From: Acidimicrobiales bacterium
GTDB taxonomy: Bacteria; Actinomycetota; Acidimicrobiia; Acidimicrobiales; Palsa-688
NCBI GenBank assembly: GCA_019241495.1
Contig: JAFAWZ010000075.1
Location: 1-20,262, forward strand
Direction of reading: 5' to 3'
Length of the DNA stretch: 20,262 nucleotides
Below the pieces are notes generated by a model, which searched no databases, was not told where the DNA came from, and saw only the letters and a program-made list of their open reading frames with translations. Position 1 is the stretch's first letter. Each line of letters opens with the position of its first letter. Positions 7,331 through 15,900 of the stretch are shown one piece after another. A program made the translations under genes and the position numbers.

Positions 7331-8082
7331 TGACGGCCGGCCGGGTTCTCCGGGAGGACGGGCATGGTTATGCCGGCTTCATCCAAGAGGTTGTCGACCC
7401 AGGCATTGCTGAACTCGCCGCGTGCCACGGCGTCCAGGTAGGCGCTTTCGGCTGGGCCTCGGGCGATCAGCCGGGCCAGGAGGTCGTCCGCGATCTCACG
7501 GGGTACGACCACCACGCCGTTCAGGTCGCCGACGATCAGGTCGCCTGGCATGACCACGATGCCGCCGACGCTCACCGGATGGTTCACCTCGCCCGGTCCC
7601 CGCTGCAGCGGTCCTATGGGAGTGGTCCCCCGGGCGAAGACCGGGAAGTTCCCGAGCCGCAGGACGGCGGGGAGGTCGCGGATCAAGCCGTCGATCACGA
7701 AACCCGCGATCCCCCGGTGCCTGGCCTTCATGCTGATGGTGTCGCCCAGTACTGCGGTCATGGTCGACGAGCTGGTGTCGACGACGATCACATCACCGGG
7801 CGCGGCGATGTCGAGGGCCTTGTGGACCATCAGGTTGTCACCGGGGAAGCACTTGACGGTGCAGGCCGGTCCGATAACCCGCAGGTCGGGGTGGGTCATC
7901 GGTTTGATAGCGGTGTGCATGGTGTAAAGGCGGTTCATGAGATCTGAGATCTCTGGGGTCTCGAAATCCATGAAACCGTTGATCGTCTTGCTATCCGGAC
8001 GAGCGCTGTTGTAGCGGATGCGGAACCCTGGACCTGGATGAAGTTTGGTGTGTTGTGGCTTGGCGCCCAGCGGTTGCGTCAT
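7327..8082 (-). CDS. RraA / HMG-aldolase-like family protein
   Basis: 251 residues with an N-terminal extension of about 40 compared with minimal RraA. The fold signature is clear: VIGPACTV (69-76), GDNLMVHKAL (81-90), PGDVIVVD (95-102), GFVIDGLIRD (127-136), and PGDLIVGDLNGVVVVP (179-194). Asp131, Arg135 and Asp136 match the divalent-metal and substrate residues of class II 4-hydroxy-4-methyl-2-oxoglutarate/4-carboxy-4-hydroxy-2-oxoadipate aldolases, so it is more likely an aldolase or oxaloacetate decarboxylase than a pure RNase E inhibitor of the RraA type. AGGAAAGGA lies about 10 nt before the ATG. It is the first gene of a two-gene minus-strand operon with the ATP-grasp ligase. Supplying or trimming a keto-acid for that ligase is a guess from coupling. 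Confidence 0.85.
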   Translation of the reverse strand: MTQPLGAKPQHTKLHPGPGFRIRYNSARPDSKTINGFMDFETPEISDLMNRLYTMHTAIKPMTHPDLRVIGPACTVKCFPGDNLMVHKALDIAAPGDVIVVDTSSSTMTAVLGDTISMKARHRGIAGFVIDGLIRDLPAVLRLGNFPVFARGTTPIGPLQRGPGEVNHPVSVGGIVVMPGDLIVGDLNGVVVVPREIADDLLARLIARGPAESAYLDAVARGEFSNAWVDNLLDEAGITMPVLPENPAGRQ

Positions 8083-8130
8083 GATGGGTATGTCCTTTCC
8101 TGTTCGTCCGCTTTTTCCTGCCCCTGGACC

Positions 8131-8192
8131 GGTCGGCCGACCCCACCGCGGGGCGCTCCATGACCCATAGTGTCGGCACCTCGTTTTCGAGG
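8131..8192. promoter_or_regulatory. Palindrome and hairpin in the divergent RraA-like / ATP-grasp gap
   Basis: GGTCGGCCGACC at 8131-8142 is a perfect 12-bp palindrome. CCTCG (8179-8183) and CGAGG (8188-8192) form a 5-bp stem with a TTTT loop. An alternative outer pair GCACC (8176-8180) and GGTGC (8198-8202) competes with it. Both sit in the 195-bp gap (8083-8277) between divergently transcribed genes and could serve as an operator or a folded leader. No clear -10/-35 pair was found. Confidence 0.25.
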
Positions 8193-8277
8193 CTGAAGGT
8201 GCACCGCTCGTTCGACGTCACCCGATCCGCCTAATTGCAGGCCACAGATCCACCCACAGAGGAGACCCGTACCGAGC

Positions 8278-9459
8278 ATGACCGATGAACCCTCCAAGGT
8301 CAACTGGCCGACGAAGACGGTCGGCTGGATCGGGGAGGCCGGTCGAGTCGGCCGTGCCCTCGCGCCAGCCGCTGACCTGCTGCGATCCGTAGGTTGGGGT
8401 GCTTACAGGCGGCAGCGACGCTTCGACTCCATGGCTGGCGCCTGGACCTCACGTGTGCGACGCCAGGTGTACCGGTCGATCTGGGAAGATGCCGCGGCCG
8501 CCGCCGGTGCCGACTGTCAGGAGCTCTCCGGGGACTTCCTGCTGATCAGCCTCGACGGCCGCCAAACCGTCGTCTGGTATCACACCGTGATGCTGGACTT
8601 CGGCCTGAGCCTGCAGCTGGCCGCGGACAAGGTGGCCGTACACGTCCTGCTCGAGCAGATGGGCCTGCCCATGGCCACGCATATGGAAGTCGATGCCGGT
8701 AATCGCAGCGCCGCCTGTGCATTTGTCTCGTCAGTCGGAGCACCCTGCGTGGTGAAGCCGGCGCGCAGCACGTCGGGGGGAGAGGGAGTTACTTGTGGAG
8801 TCGTGTCGCCCGCCGAGGTCGAGCGGGCCCGGGTCTGGGCTCGCCGGTGGGACTCCCATTTGTTGATCGAACGCCAAGCGCAGGGCGACGAATACAGGTT
8901 GCTCTTCCTCGACGGCGAGCTCCTGGACGTGGTCCGTCGTCGACCCCCCGAGGTCGTCGGGGACGGCCAGTCGCCCATCGGGGAGCTCATCGCGACCGAG
9001 AACCGACGCCGAGAGGAAAGCGGGGGCCGGCTGGGGACGTCCTACTTGCATGTCGATCTGGATTGCCTTTTGACCCTGGACCGGGCCGGTCTGTCCCTGG
9101 CATCGGTTCCGGCCCAAGGCCAGATCGTCCGGGTCAAGACGGCGGTGAACCAGAACGGGGCGGCCCAGAACGAGACGGTCTCACCCGATGCCATCGGACC
9201 TGCGCTGATCGCAGACGCGGCGGCCGCGGCGCGAGCCGTCGACCTGCGCTTCGCCGGAGTGGAGGTCATGACGCCCGATCCCTCACGATCACTAGCCGAG
9301 GCAGGAGGGCTCGTAGTAGAGGTCAACGGCACGCCGGGGTTGCAGTACCACTACCTGGTGGCCGAGCCGGAGAAGGCCACCCGGGTGGCCCGCCCGGTGC
9401 TGACCGCCCTCTTGGACACCAAGCGCACCCGGCTGTTTCGGGAGTCGAACTATCGCTAG
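8278..9459 (+). CDS. ATP-grasp ligase resembling the cyanophycin synthetase ligase domain
   Basis: 393 residues. Residues about 110-360 form an ATP-grasp domain: Lys118 (AADKVAVHVLLEQMGLP), Lys160 with a glycine-rich loop (VVKPARSTSGGEGV), LLIERQAQGDEYRLLFLDGE (195-214), and VVEVNGTPGL (346-355) with metal ligands Glu348 and Asn350. RRRPPEVVGDGQSPIGELI (220-238) and the RVKTAVNQNGAAQNET stretch closely resemble the first ligase domain of CphA and the GshAB ATP-grasp. The Mur-ligase half of CphA is absent and the first 80 residues are unlike CphA. A GAGGAG lies about 13 nt before the ATG. Its stop shares the CTAG tetranucleotide with the opposing GT4 gene. Peptide- or amide-bond formation is expected from the family; the substrate is unknown. 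Confidence 0.85.
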   Translation: MTDEPSKVNWPTKTVGWIGEAGRVGRALAPAADLLRSVGWGAYRRQRRFDSMAGAWTSRVRRQVYRSIWEDAAAAAGADCQELSGDFLLISLDGRQTVVWYHTVMLDFGLSLQLAADKVAVHVLLEQMGLPMATHMEVDAGNRSAACAFVSSVGAPCVVKPARSTSGGEGVTCGVVSPAEVERARVWARRWDSHLLIERQAQGDEYRLLFLDGELLDVVRRRPPEVVGDGQSPIGELIATENRRREESGGRLGTSYLHVDLDCLLTLDRAGLSLASVPAQGQIVRVKTAVNQNGAAQNETVSPDAIGPALIADAAAAARAVDLRFAGVEVMTPDPSRSLAEAGGLVVEVNGTPGLQYHYLVAEPEKATRVARPVLTALLDTKRTRLFRESNYR

Positions 9460-10679
9460 GAGCTGATAGGCGGCCGGTCGAGGACCGAGTCGTACACGGC
9501 GCTCACTCGGGCCGCCACCCGTTCCCAGGAACCCTCGTCGAGTAGCCGGTCACGGCCGGCCGCCCCCATCCGGTCGGCCAGGCGCGGATCCTCCAGCAGG
9601 CGCAGAAGCGCCTCGGCCAACGAGCGGGCGTCTTCAGGCGGAACCACCAGTCCAGCGACGCCGTCGGGGACTGAATCGGCCAAGTCGCCGACATCGGTGA
9701 CGACTACGGGCCGGCCCAGTGTTTGGGCCAGGCGGACCGCGCCGCTGGCGTTGGACCGCAGGTAAGGAGCAGCGAACACGCGGGCCGACCCGACCAGCTC
9801 GGGCACACGCTCGATCGGCAGGTAACCGGGACGCAGAGCCACGTTGCCGATCCGGTCCGCTCGGAGCAGCAATGCCTCGAGCTCCAAGTCCCCGACCAGC
9901 GGCCCAGCGACCACGAGCTCGGCTTCGGGCAAGCGGCGCCGTACCTCGGCGAAGGCGTCGAGCAGCACGTCAATGCCCTTGTAGCGAGTCAGGGAGCCGA
10001 AGAGCACCACACGCTGGGGGCAGTCCCCTGGAGGAACGACGGGACCGCTGTCGAAGATGCCTTCATGCCCGTGCGGGATCACCACCGGGGCGTCGACCTC
10101 CGGAAAGTTCGCCTGCAGATCAGCGCTCGAGGTCTCCCCCAGCACGAAGACCGCGTCCATGGCGCGGTAGCCGCGGGCCAGCCCGGCCCGCAGCAGACGA
10201 CCCTGGCGGTAAGCCCCGTCGCCCGCGCCCTGCTCCTCGAGGGGAATCGGGGAATGAGCCAGGTCGCTGGCCAGCCCGGCCCACCGTCGCCGGGCGATGG
10301 CCGCGGCGAGCAACCCGTCGATGCCGAAGCGCCATTCGCTCCACTGGACCACGTCGGGGCGTACCCGGCGGAGGTGCCTTGCTACCACGGCCCAAGCCGC
10401 CACGTGGCGCACGGCCCGGATGACCCGGCGGCTCTTGCGCAGCCACGGGCGCTCGACGCCGGCGCCGGGATGCCACGTCGGCAGGATCGGCAGCACTCGA
10501 AAGCGGGGGTGGTCCGAACGCAGCTCGGGTTCCGGACCGGTTACGAGCTCCACGTCGTGTCCCAGCTCGGCCAGGCCCTGGCCCAGCTGGTAGGAGAATT
10601 GGAACAGACCCCCCGACGGGGTGAACTCGACGAGGGTCACTCGGCGAGCCGTCACTGCCGTACCAGTAGCCTCGCTCAC
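9456..10679 (-). CDS. GT4-like glycosyltransferase with degenerate E-x7-E region
   Basis: 407 residues, GT-B fold. VTLVEFTPSGGLFQFSYQLG (14-33) is the N-terminal acceptor loop. PDVVQWSEW (108-116), VLFGSLTRYKGIDVLLDAFA (225-244), LVVAGPLVGD (255-264) and VAGLVVPPEDA near 341-351 mark the donor domain. Where GT4 enzymes carry E-x7-E, this protein has APYLRSNASGAVRLAQTLG (304-322), with no glutamate. This occurs in several active GT4 subgroups, so it need not mean loss of function. The GTG start overlaps the preceding GT4 stop by 4 bp (GTGA), so the two glycosyltransferases form an operon. The 3' end overlaps the opposing ATP-grasp gene by 4 bp. Sugar specificity is unknown. Confidence 0.85.
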   Translation of the reverse strand: MSEATGTAVTARRVTLVEFTPSGGLFQFSYQLGQGLAELGHDVELVTGPEPELRSDHPRFRVLPILPTWHPGAGVERPWLRKSRRVIRAVRHVAAWAVVARHLRRVRPDVVQWSEWRFGIDGLLAAAIARRRWAGLASDLAHSPIPLEEQGAGDGAYRQGRLLRAGLARGYRAMDAVFVLGETSSADLQANFPEVDAPVVIPHGHEGIFDSGPVVPPGDCPQRVVLFGSLTRYKGIDVLLDAFAEVRRRLPEAELVVAGPLVGDLELEALLLRADRIGNVALRPGYLPIERVPELVGSARVFAAPYLRSNASGAVRLAQTLGRPVVVTDVGDLADSVPDGVAGLVVPPEDARSLAEALLRLLEDPRLADRMGAAGRDRLLDEGSWERVAARVSAVYDSVLDRPPISS

Positions 10680-11794
10680 CGTCCCAGCACCTCCCGGTAA
10701 ACGGCGGAGAGGTGATCCACCCAGGTTTCTACGCTGAATTCTCTCTCGAAGCGGCGCCGCGCCGCTTGGCCCATGGTGAGCCGCCGGGCCGGATCACGGG
10801 CCAGCTCGGATATGGCCCGGGCCAGCGCGCCCGGGTCGTCAGGGGGCACGAGGATGCCGGTATCCGGCGTCACGATCTCCGGGATTCCTCCCACATCGGT
10901 GGCTACTGCTGGGATGCCCGCCGCCAGCCCGTGGATGAGGGCAGTGGGCAGCGCATCAGCCAGGCTGGGGTGGACGATCAGATCGGCGCCCGACAGGAGC
11001 CGGTCCACGTCCGAGACCCAGCCGGGGAGCACCACGTGACAGCCCGAGCGGCTTGCGGCGTCCCGCACGGCGGGCTCCAAGGGACCTTCTCCGGCCATGA
11101 CCAGGCAGACCGCTGCCTCGTTCGGGACGAGCTGGACCGCCTCGAGGAGCTGCTCGTGTCCCTTGGCCGGCCGCATCACGGCCAGCATGACCGCCAATAG
11201 CTCGCCGTCGGCCACCCCGAGCTCCTCCCGAACAGCCCGCCGGATGGCCGGATGCGGCGGCGGGGGCGAGGCGATCCCGTTGCGGACCGTGACCACCACA
11301 GACGGGTCGGCGGCAAAGGCATCCAGGTACCACGCTCGCTGGGCGTCCGACACGGTGATGGTCCGGGCCGCGGTGCGCACCCGGGCCTGGCCTCCGAGCC
11401 ACTGCTTCAGCTTTTCTACGGGAGAGCCGACGTTTTCAATGCGATGAAGCGTCGAAACCATAGGGATATTGAGGCGACGAGCAGCCGCCGCCCCTACCAA
11501 GTCGGCGTGCTTGAGGTGGGTGTGGATCACGTCGGGGCGGAGCCCCGCCACGACGGTCGGTCCGCGCCACAGCGCCGATGGATCCCAGCGGGTCCGCAGC
11601 CCCAAGCTTTCGAGAGGAGCGCCGGCCGCCCGGATCTCGGTCGCCACCCGGCTGGCGCCAGGCGTCATCAAGCTCAAGAAGCTGACATCCAATCCTCGCC
11701 CGGGACCCACCCGGGCCAGCTCCACCAGCAGCTCTTCCGCGCCGCCTGGAGCCAGACCGTGGATGACATGACATACGTGCAATCGGGCCGACAC
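10676..11794 (-). CDS. GT4-family glycosyltransferase
   Basis: 372 residues. The reading frame remains open to 12142, across the divergent gene, but homology begins at SARLHVCHVIHGLAPGGAEELL, so GTG at 11794 is chosen; this gives a length like the GT4 at 2892, which it resembles. Motifs: HTHLKHADL (91-99), STLHRIENVG (114-123), VTVRNGI (168-174), LVMAGEGPLE (231-240), GGIPEIV (302-308) and GILVPPDDPGALA. The E-x7-E position reads DALPTALIH (280-288): Asp replaces the first Glu and His the second. No Shine-Dalgarno is seen; a TACTGT box 7 nt upstream suggests leaderless transcription. It is first in a two-gene operon with the GT4 at 9456. Specificity cannot be assigned. Confidence 0.88.
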   Translation of the reverse strand: MSARLHVCHVIHGLAPGGAEELLVELARVGPGRGLDVSFLSLMTPGASRVATEIRAAGAPLESLGLRTRWDPSALWRGPTVVAGLRPDVIHTHLKHADLVGAAAARRLNIPMVSTLHRIENVGSPVEKLKQWLGGQARVRTAARTITVSDAQRAWYLDAFAADPSVVVTVRNGIASPPPPHPAIRRAVREELGVADGELLAVMLAVMRPAKGHEQLLEAVQLVPNEAAVCLVMAGEGPLEPAVRDAASRSGCHVVLPGWVSDVDRLLSGADLIVHPSLADALPTALIHGLAAGIPAVATDVGGIPEIVTPDTGILVPPDDPGALARAISELARDPARRLTMGQAARRRFEREFSVETWVDHLSAVYREVLGR

Positions 11795-11807
11795 GGCTGC
11801 GACAGTA
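11795..11807 (-). promoter_or_regulatory. Candidate leaderless promoter of the two-glycosyltransferase operon
   Basis: On the minus strand TACTGT (11807-11802) fits TANNNT and is followed by 7 nt and then the GTG at 11794. This is the spacing expected when transcription starts at the initiation codon. It supports the trimmed start, which lacks a Shine-Dalgarno. No strong -35 is visible. Confidence 0.35.
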
Positions 11808-11891
11808 TTCTGGCGCCGCGCGTTCGGCGCGATTCGGTAGGCCGCGTCCTTAGGATGCGGGCATCTAAGTATCCTGGGGCCGGACGGACTC

Positions 11892-11926
11892 CCATGGAAC
11901 CATGGGGCATGGAGCAATGGGGCATG
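11892..11926. repeat. Short repeats in the divergent GT / Wzz-like gap
   Basis: CCATGG occurs at 11892-11897 and 11900-11905, separated by AA. ATGGGGCATG is repeated at 11902-11911 and 11917-11926, a 15-bp period. The cluster lies between the leftward glycosyltransferase operon and the rightward polymer-assembly genes. It is a candidate regulator-binding site, but could be chance low complexity. Confidence 0.3.
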
Positions 11927-11975
11927 AGAAGTGGATAGCAGCGAAGCCCGTTCCCCTATAGAGCGAGGAGCGAGG

Positions 11976-12974
11976 ATGGAAGCCACGGCAGACGACGCCG
12001 GCGGTCCGAACCCATCGGAACAGCTGCACCGGCGGCGGACCGTCGCCGGGATAGTGGCCGGGTCCCTCGCCGCACTCCTCGTGGCGCTGGTGGGCGTCGC
12101 TCTGATCGCCACTGCGAAGCACCACTGGTCGGCGAAGACCACCGTGGTCGTACTGCCTTCGAGCGGCCTCGATCCGGGTGCCGGGGCGAGCTACTACGAC
12201 ACGCTGAGCCACGGCCAGATCACCTCCACGGTGGCCGCAGTCCTGGGCCTCGGCTCCTACAAGTCGGCGGCGGCCGACGCGGTCGGGCTGTCGCCGGCCG
12301 AGAGGTCCCAGATATCGATCACGGCGACGGCGATCACCAACACCGCCCTGGTCACGGTGACCGCCACCGCCCCGACAGCCCAGATCGCCACCGAGATGGC
12401 CGACGGCGTGGTGGCCCAAAGCGAACGAGCGGTCGACCAACTGGTCTCCCCCTACGCCGTGTCGGTCGTCAGCCAGGCTGGCAATACCGCGTCGCAGAGC
12501 AGCAACCTCAGCCTGGGCAAGTTCCTGGTGGTCCTGCTGGTGGTCGCCATAGCCCTCGGGGTCGGGGTCCAACAAGCCGCCATGCAGCTCATCTCGCTGC
12601 TCTGGCGCCGGCGGGCCGCCCAGGCCGAAGTACCGTTCATCGAGCCGGCGGTGGACCCAGTCGTGGAAGACATGCGGGCCTGGACCGAGTTCGGCCGTCC
12701 CCGTGCCCGGCCCAACTCCCCAGCGCCTTCGCCTGAGGCAGCCGAACGAGCCCAGGCCGCCGTGCCGAACGCGAAGCGCGCCAATGGTCGGGTGGGGGCG
12801 CCACCCGCAGCCCGGGAACCGGACGTCCAAACGGAGATGCCGGATGACGACGAATCGGTGTGGGCCGATCTCAGCGCCCGTGACCGTTACGAGGAGCCGG
12901 CCAGCGAGCCTGTGAGGACGCAGACCAGCTCGTCCCGGGGAGATCGTCGCCAGGGTCCTCGCGGCCGACCCTGA
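11976..12974 (+). CDS. Wzz-like chain-length / polymer-assembly membrane protein
   Basis: 332 residues. ATG 11976 is preferred over an in-frame GTG at 11931 because GAGGAG sits 5 nt before it. Topology: basic N-terminus, helix about 24-46 (VAGIVAGSLAALLVALVGVA), an external region of about 130 residues, a second helix about 180-200 (FLVVLLVVAIALGVGV), then a cytoplasmic, charged, proline-rich tail to residue 332. This is the layout of Wzz/Wzc-type polysaccharide co-polymerases, but the external part is short, no long coiled coil is obvious and there is no tyrosine kinase domain. The external segment VGLSPAERSQISITATA aligns with VGLSAQQAATIRLSVTG of the next protein, so they are probable paralogues. 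Only 4 bp separate the two genes, implying translation coupling and a shared complex. The Wzz assignment rests on topology and context. Confidence 0.7.
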   Translation: MEATADDAGGPNPSEQLHRRRTVAGIVAGSLAALLVALVGVALIATAKHHWSAKTTVVVLPSSGLDPGAGASYYDTLSHGQITSTVAAVLGLGSYKSAAADAVGLSPAERSQISITATAITNTALVTVTATAPTAQIATEMADGVVAQSERAVDQLVSPYAVSVVSQAGNTASQSSNLSLGKFLVVLLVVAIALGVGVQQAAMQLISLLWRRRAAQAEVPFIEPAVDPVVEDMRAWTEFGRPRARPNSPAPSPEAAERAQAAVPNAKRANGRVGAPPAAREPDVQTEMPDDDESVWADLSARDRYEEPASEPVRTQTSSSRGDRRQGPRGRP

Positions 12975-12978
12975 TCCC

Positions 12979-15900
12979 ATGACCGCCGTCCTCGAGCGGG
13001 CTCGGCCGGCCACAGTGCCAGCCGGGCCGGCACCGGCCCCAGACGATTGGCGACGGCGTCTTCGTTTCTTGTGGCCAGTTGCCGGGCTCGGTGCGGCCCT
13101 GGGCCTGGCCATCGCCGTGGCGACACACACCACGGTGTTCCTCGCCATCGGCCTGGCCGTGGCCCTGGTAACGGTGTACGCGGCGGTGCAGATCCCCCTT
13201 GTGGCGCTGGTCGTCCTGCAGGTCGTGGCGTGGTCGAACGTCAGCACCGTGGCCGGGACCCACCACGGTTTGAGCCTGTACCTGGTGGCGTTGGCGATAG
13301 GGGTCACATCCGTGGTCGTGGCGGCCAACCGGGGACGGCGGCAACTGCTCGGCCGTTCGCCCGTCTACCTACTGCTGGCCCTGGTGGTCACCGCCGAGGG
13401 GGTCTCGCTGCTGGCCAGCCCGTACCCGTTGACCTCACTGTCGACGCCGACCGAGCGGCTGAAAGACGTCCTCTTTTTCCTGGTGACTGTGGCACTGATA
13501 CGCGTCAGTGGCCGGGTCATGACAGCCGTCAAGGTCATCGTGGTCACCATCGCCGTGCTGGCCGGGCTGACGCTCATACAGCAGTATCTGCTGCACAACA
13601 GCACGACCTTCGGTGGCTTGAGCAAGATCCCGGTGGGCGTCGACGTCGGCTCTGCGACCGTCCGTCATTCCGGACCGGAAGGCGACGTCAACTTCTGGGG
13701 CCGGACCATCGTCTTGGTCACCCCACTCGCCCTCTCACTGGGCCTGCTGGCCCGATGGAACCGGATCCGCGGCTCGTCCGGTTGGCGCCGGCTGACCTGG
13801 GTCGCGTGGTGCGCCGCACCGGCTGCATTGCTCGGAGGCGAGTACCTGAGCCAGTCACGGGGCGGCCTGATCGCCCTCGTCGTGGGCGTGGTGCTCTGGC
13901 TGACCGTGGCGGCGTGGCAGTACCGCAGGTGGCTGATACTTCTCCCGGTGGGCCTGATCCTCGTGGTCGCGGGCGTGCCAGGGCTGGCGACTCGGCTCGG
14001 AACGCTCACCGAGCTGACCCACCTGTCGGCCAACACCACTGACCCGTCCTTGCTCCAGCGGGTTCAGGCCCAAGAGGTCGGCCTGGCCATGTTCCGTGCC
14101 CACCCCACGACTGGCGTCGGCGTCGGCAACTTCACCGTCGTCGAGCCGAAGTACGTGGATCAGCCGGGGATCACCAACACGGGCCAGATCTTCGCGGCCC
14201 ATGATCTCTACCTCGAGATCGCAGCCGAACAAGGCGTCATCGGGCTCGGCGCATGGGCCCTTTTCTACGGTGGCGCACTCCTGGTTGCGCTGAGGGCGGC
14301 GGTGCTGTCCGGGCAGTTACGGGACCGAGACAGCAGGATGCTCTCACTAGGGGTGCTCTTCGGGCTGGCTGGCTGGGCGGTGGCCAGCATCACTTTGCAT
14401 CTGTCTGATCTGAACGATCTCCTCGCCATGGTCGCTGTCGCGACGGTCATCGACATGAATGCGCGCGAGGCGGCGGCACGCCGGCCGTGGCCTATCAGCC
14501 GGGATCTCTGGGACCCGGAGATCTACCGGCCAGTGCGGCGCGCCCGGCGAGCCGCACTTCTCGCCGGCGTGTCGGTAGTCGGGCTCGGCGCGGTGCTCAT
14601 GTCAGTTTTCACTGTCTTCGTGCCCCTGCACCGCTCGGTCTATCAAGCGCAGGCAACCGCCAGCGTCGGTCCCACGTCGAGCAGCGCCTCGGGGAACAAC
14701 GCGTACGCGTGGGACACCGTGGACCGCCAAACCCTCCTCCCGACCCTGGCCGCGATCGCGGCCAACCCCAGGTTCCTCCATCAGGCCGAGACGGACCTGG
14801 TCGGACTGTCGGCCCAGCAGGCGGCCACCATCCGGCTTTCTGTAACCGGAGACGTCGCCAACGCGGTGCTCCGCCTGACCGTCGACGCCGATAACCCGGC
14901 CGTCGCCCAACAGGTCGCCAACTCGACTCTCGTGGTGGCCCGCACCTATCTGGAGACGTTGATCTCCGTGTACCACATAAATCCGGTTACCACGACCAGT
15001 GCCGGCAAGGTCCAGCAGACCAAGCACGACATCAGCCTGGTTCTGGCCGCCATGGGACTGGTGACGCTTTTCGCCGGGGCCCGGGTCGGGCGTCGCACCT
15101 ACCGGAGATCGCTCGAGAGGGCGATCCTCGGGGGACCGTCGTCGCCCTCCCCTCCCCCCGCACCTGCCCCTACGGCCGGCTCCACGGGAGTCGGGACCCT
15201 GCCGCCCGAACCGGTTCCGGTCGCCGTAGCCGACGACGCGGCCGGCGGTGGCCTTACGACCGTGGCGGTGAAGGGCTTCGCCTGGCGGGTCGGCTCCTTC
15301 GGCGGTAACCGGCTGGTCGTGTTCCTGAGCACGCTGGCCCTGGCCCGCTTGCTGGATCCCCACGACTTCGGCCTGTTCGCCGCGGCGCTGACCTTCACCC
15401 AGTACCTCGAGGTCCTGCTCGACTTCGGGCTCGGTTCCTACCTGATCTATCGGCAGGAAAGCGGCTTCTCTGACCAGATCCACGTGGCGTTCACTTACAA
15501 CCTCATCCTTACCGGGGTCCTCACCTCTGTTGCGGTCGGGCTTTCGCCGCTGACCGCCCGGTTGTTCGGGGCGCCGCACCAGGTGACGGTTTTCGCCGCC
15601 ATGTCGGGGTACCTCCTGCTGCGGGGCCTGAGCCAGGTAAACCAGGCAGTGATCCAACGCGATCTCCTGTTCAAGAAACAGGTCATCATCGACCTCGGCA
15701 GCGCCGTAGCCAGAGGGGGGCTGTCGATAGGGCTGGCGTTGGCCGGGTACGGCGTGTGGGCCATCGTGTTCGGTTTCCTCGCCGGCCAGCTCGTCAGCAC
15801 GGTCGCCTACTGGGCGGTGGTCCGCTTTCGGCCCAGGCTGCGCTTCAACTGGGCCGTGGGCCGCTCCATGCTGCAGTTCGGGGTGAACTCGGTGGCCATC

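Noticed and set aside
7327..8082. Demethylmenaquinone methyltransferase annotation for the RraA-like protein
   Set aside because: This is a historical misnaming of the family; the visible residues fit a metal-dependent aldolase, not a SAM enzyme.
11795..12142. N-terminal extension of the GT4 at 10676-11794
   Set aside because: It overlaps the divergent Wzz-like gene and has no similarity to GT4 N-termini; homology starts at the GTG at 11794.
11865..13328. Minus-strand open frame of about 487 codons over the Wzz-like gene
   Set aside because: Low-complexity GGRR-rich product antisense to a gene with a Shine-Dalgarno, two membrane helices and tight coupling to the fusion gene.
14602..15657. 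Minus-strand open frame inside the fused flippase gene
   Set aside because: Antisense shadow; the plus strand is continuous coding sequence with recognised domains.
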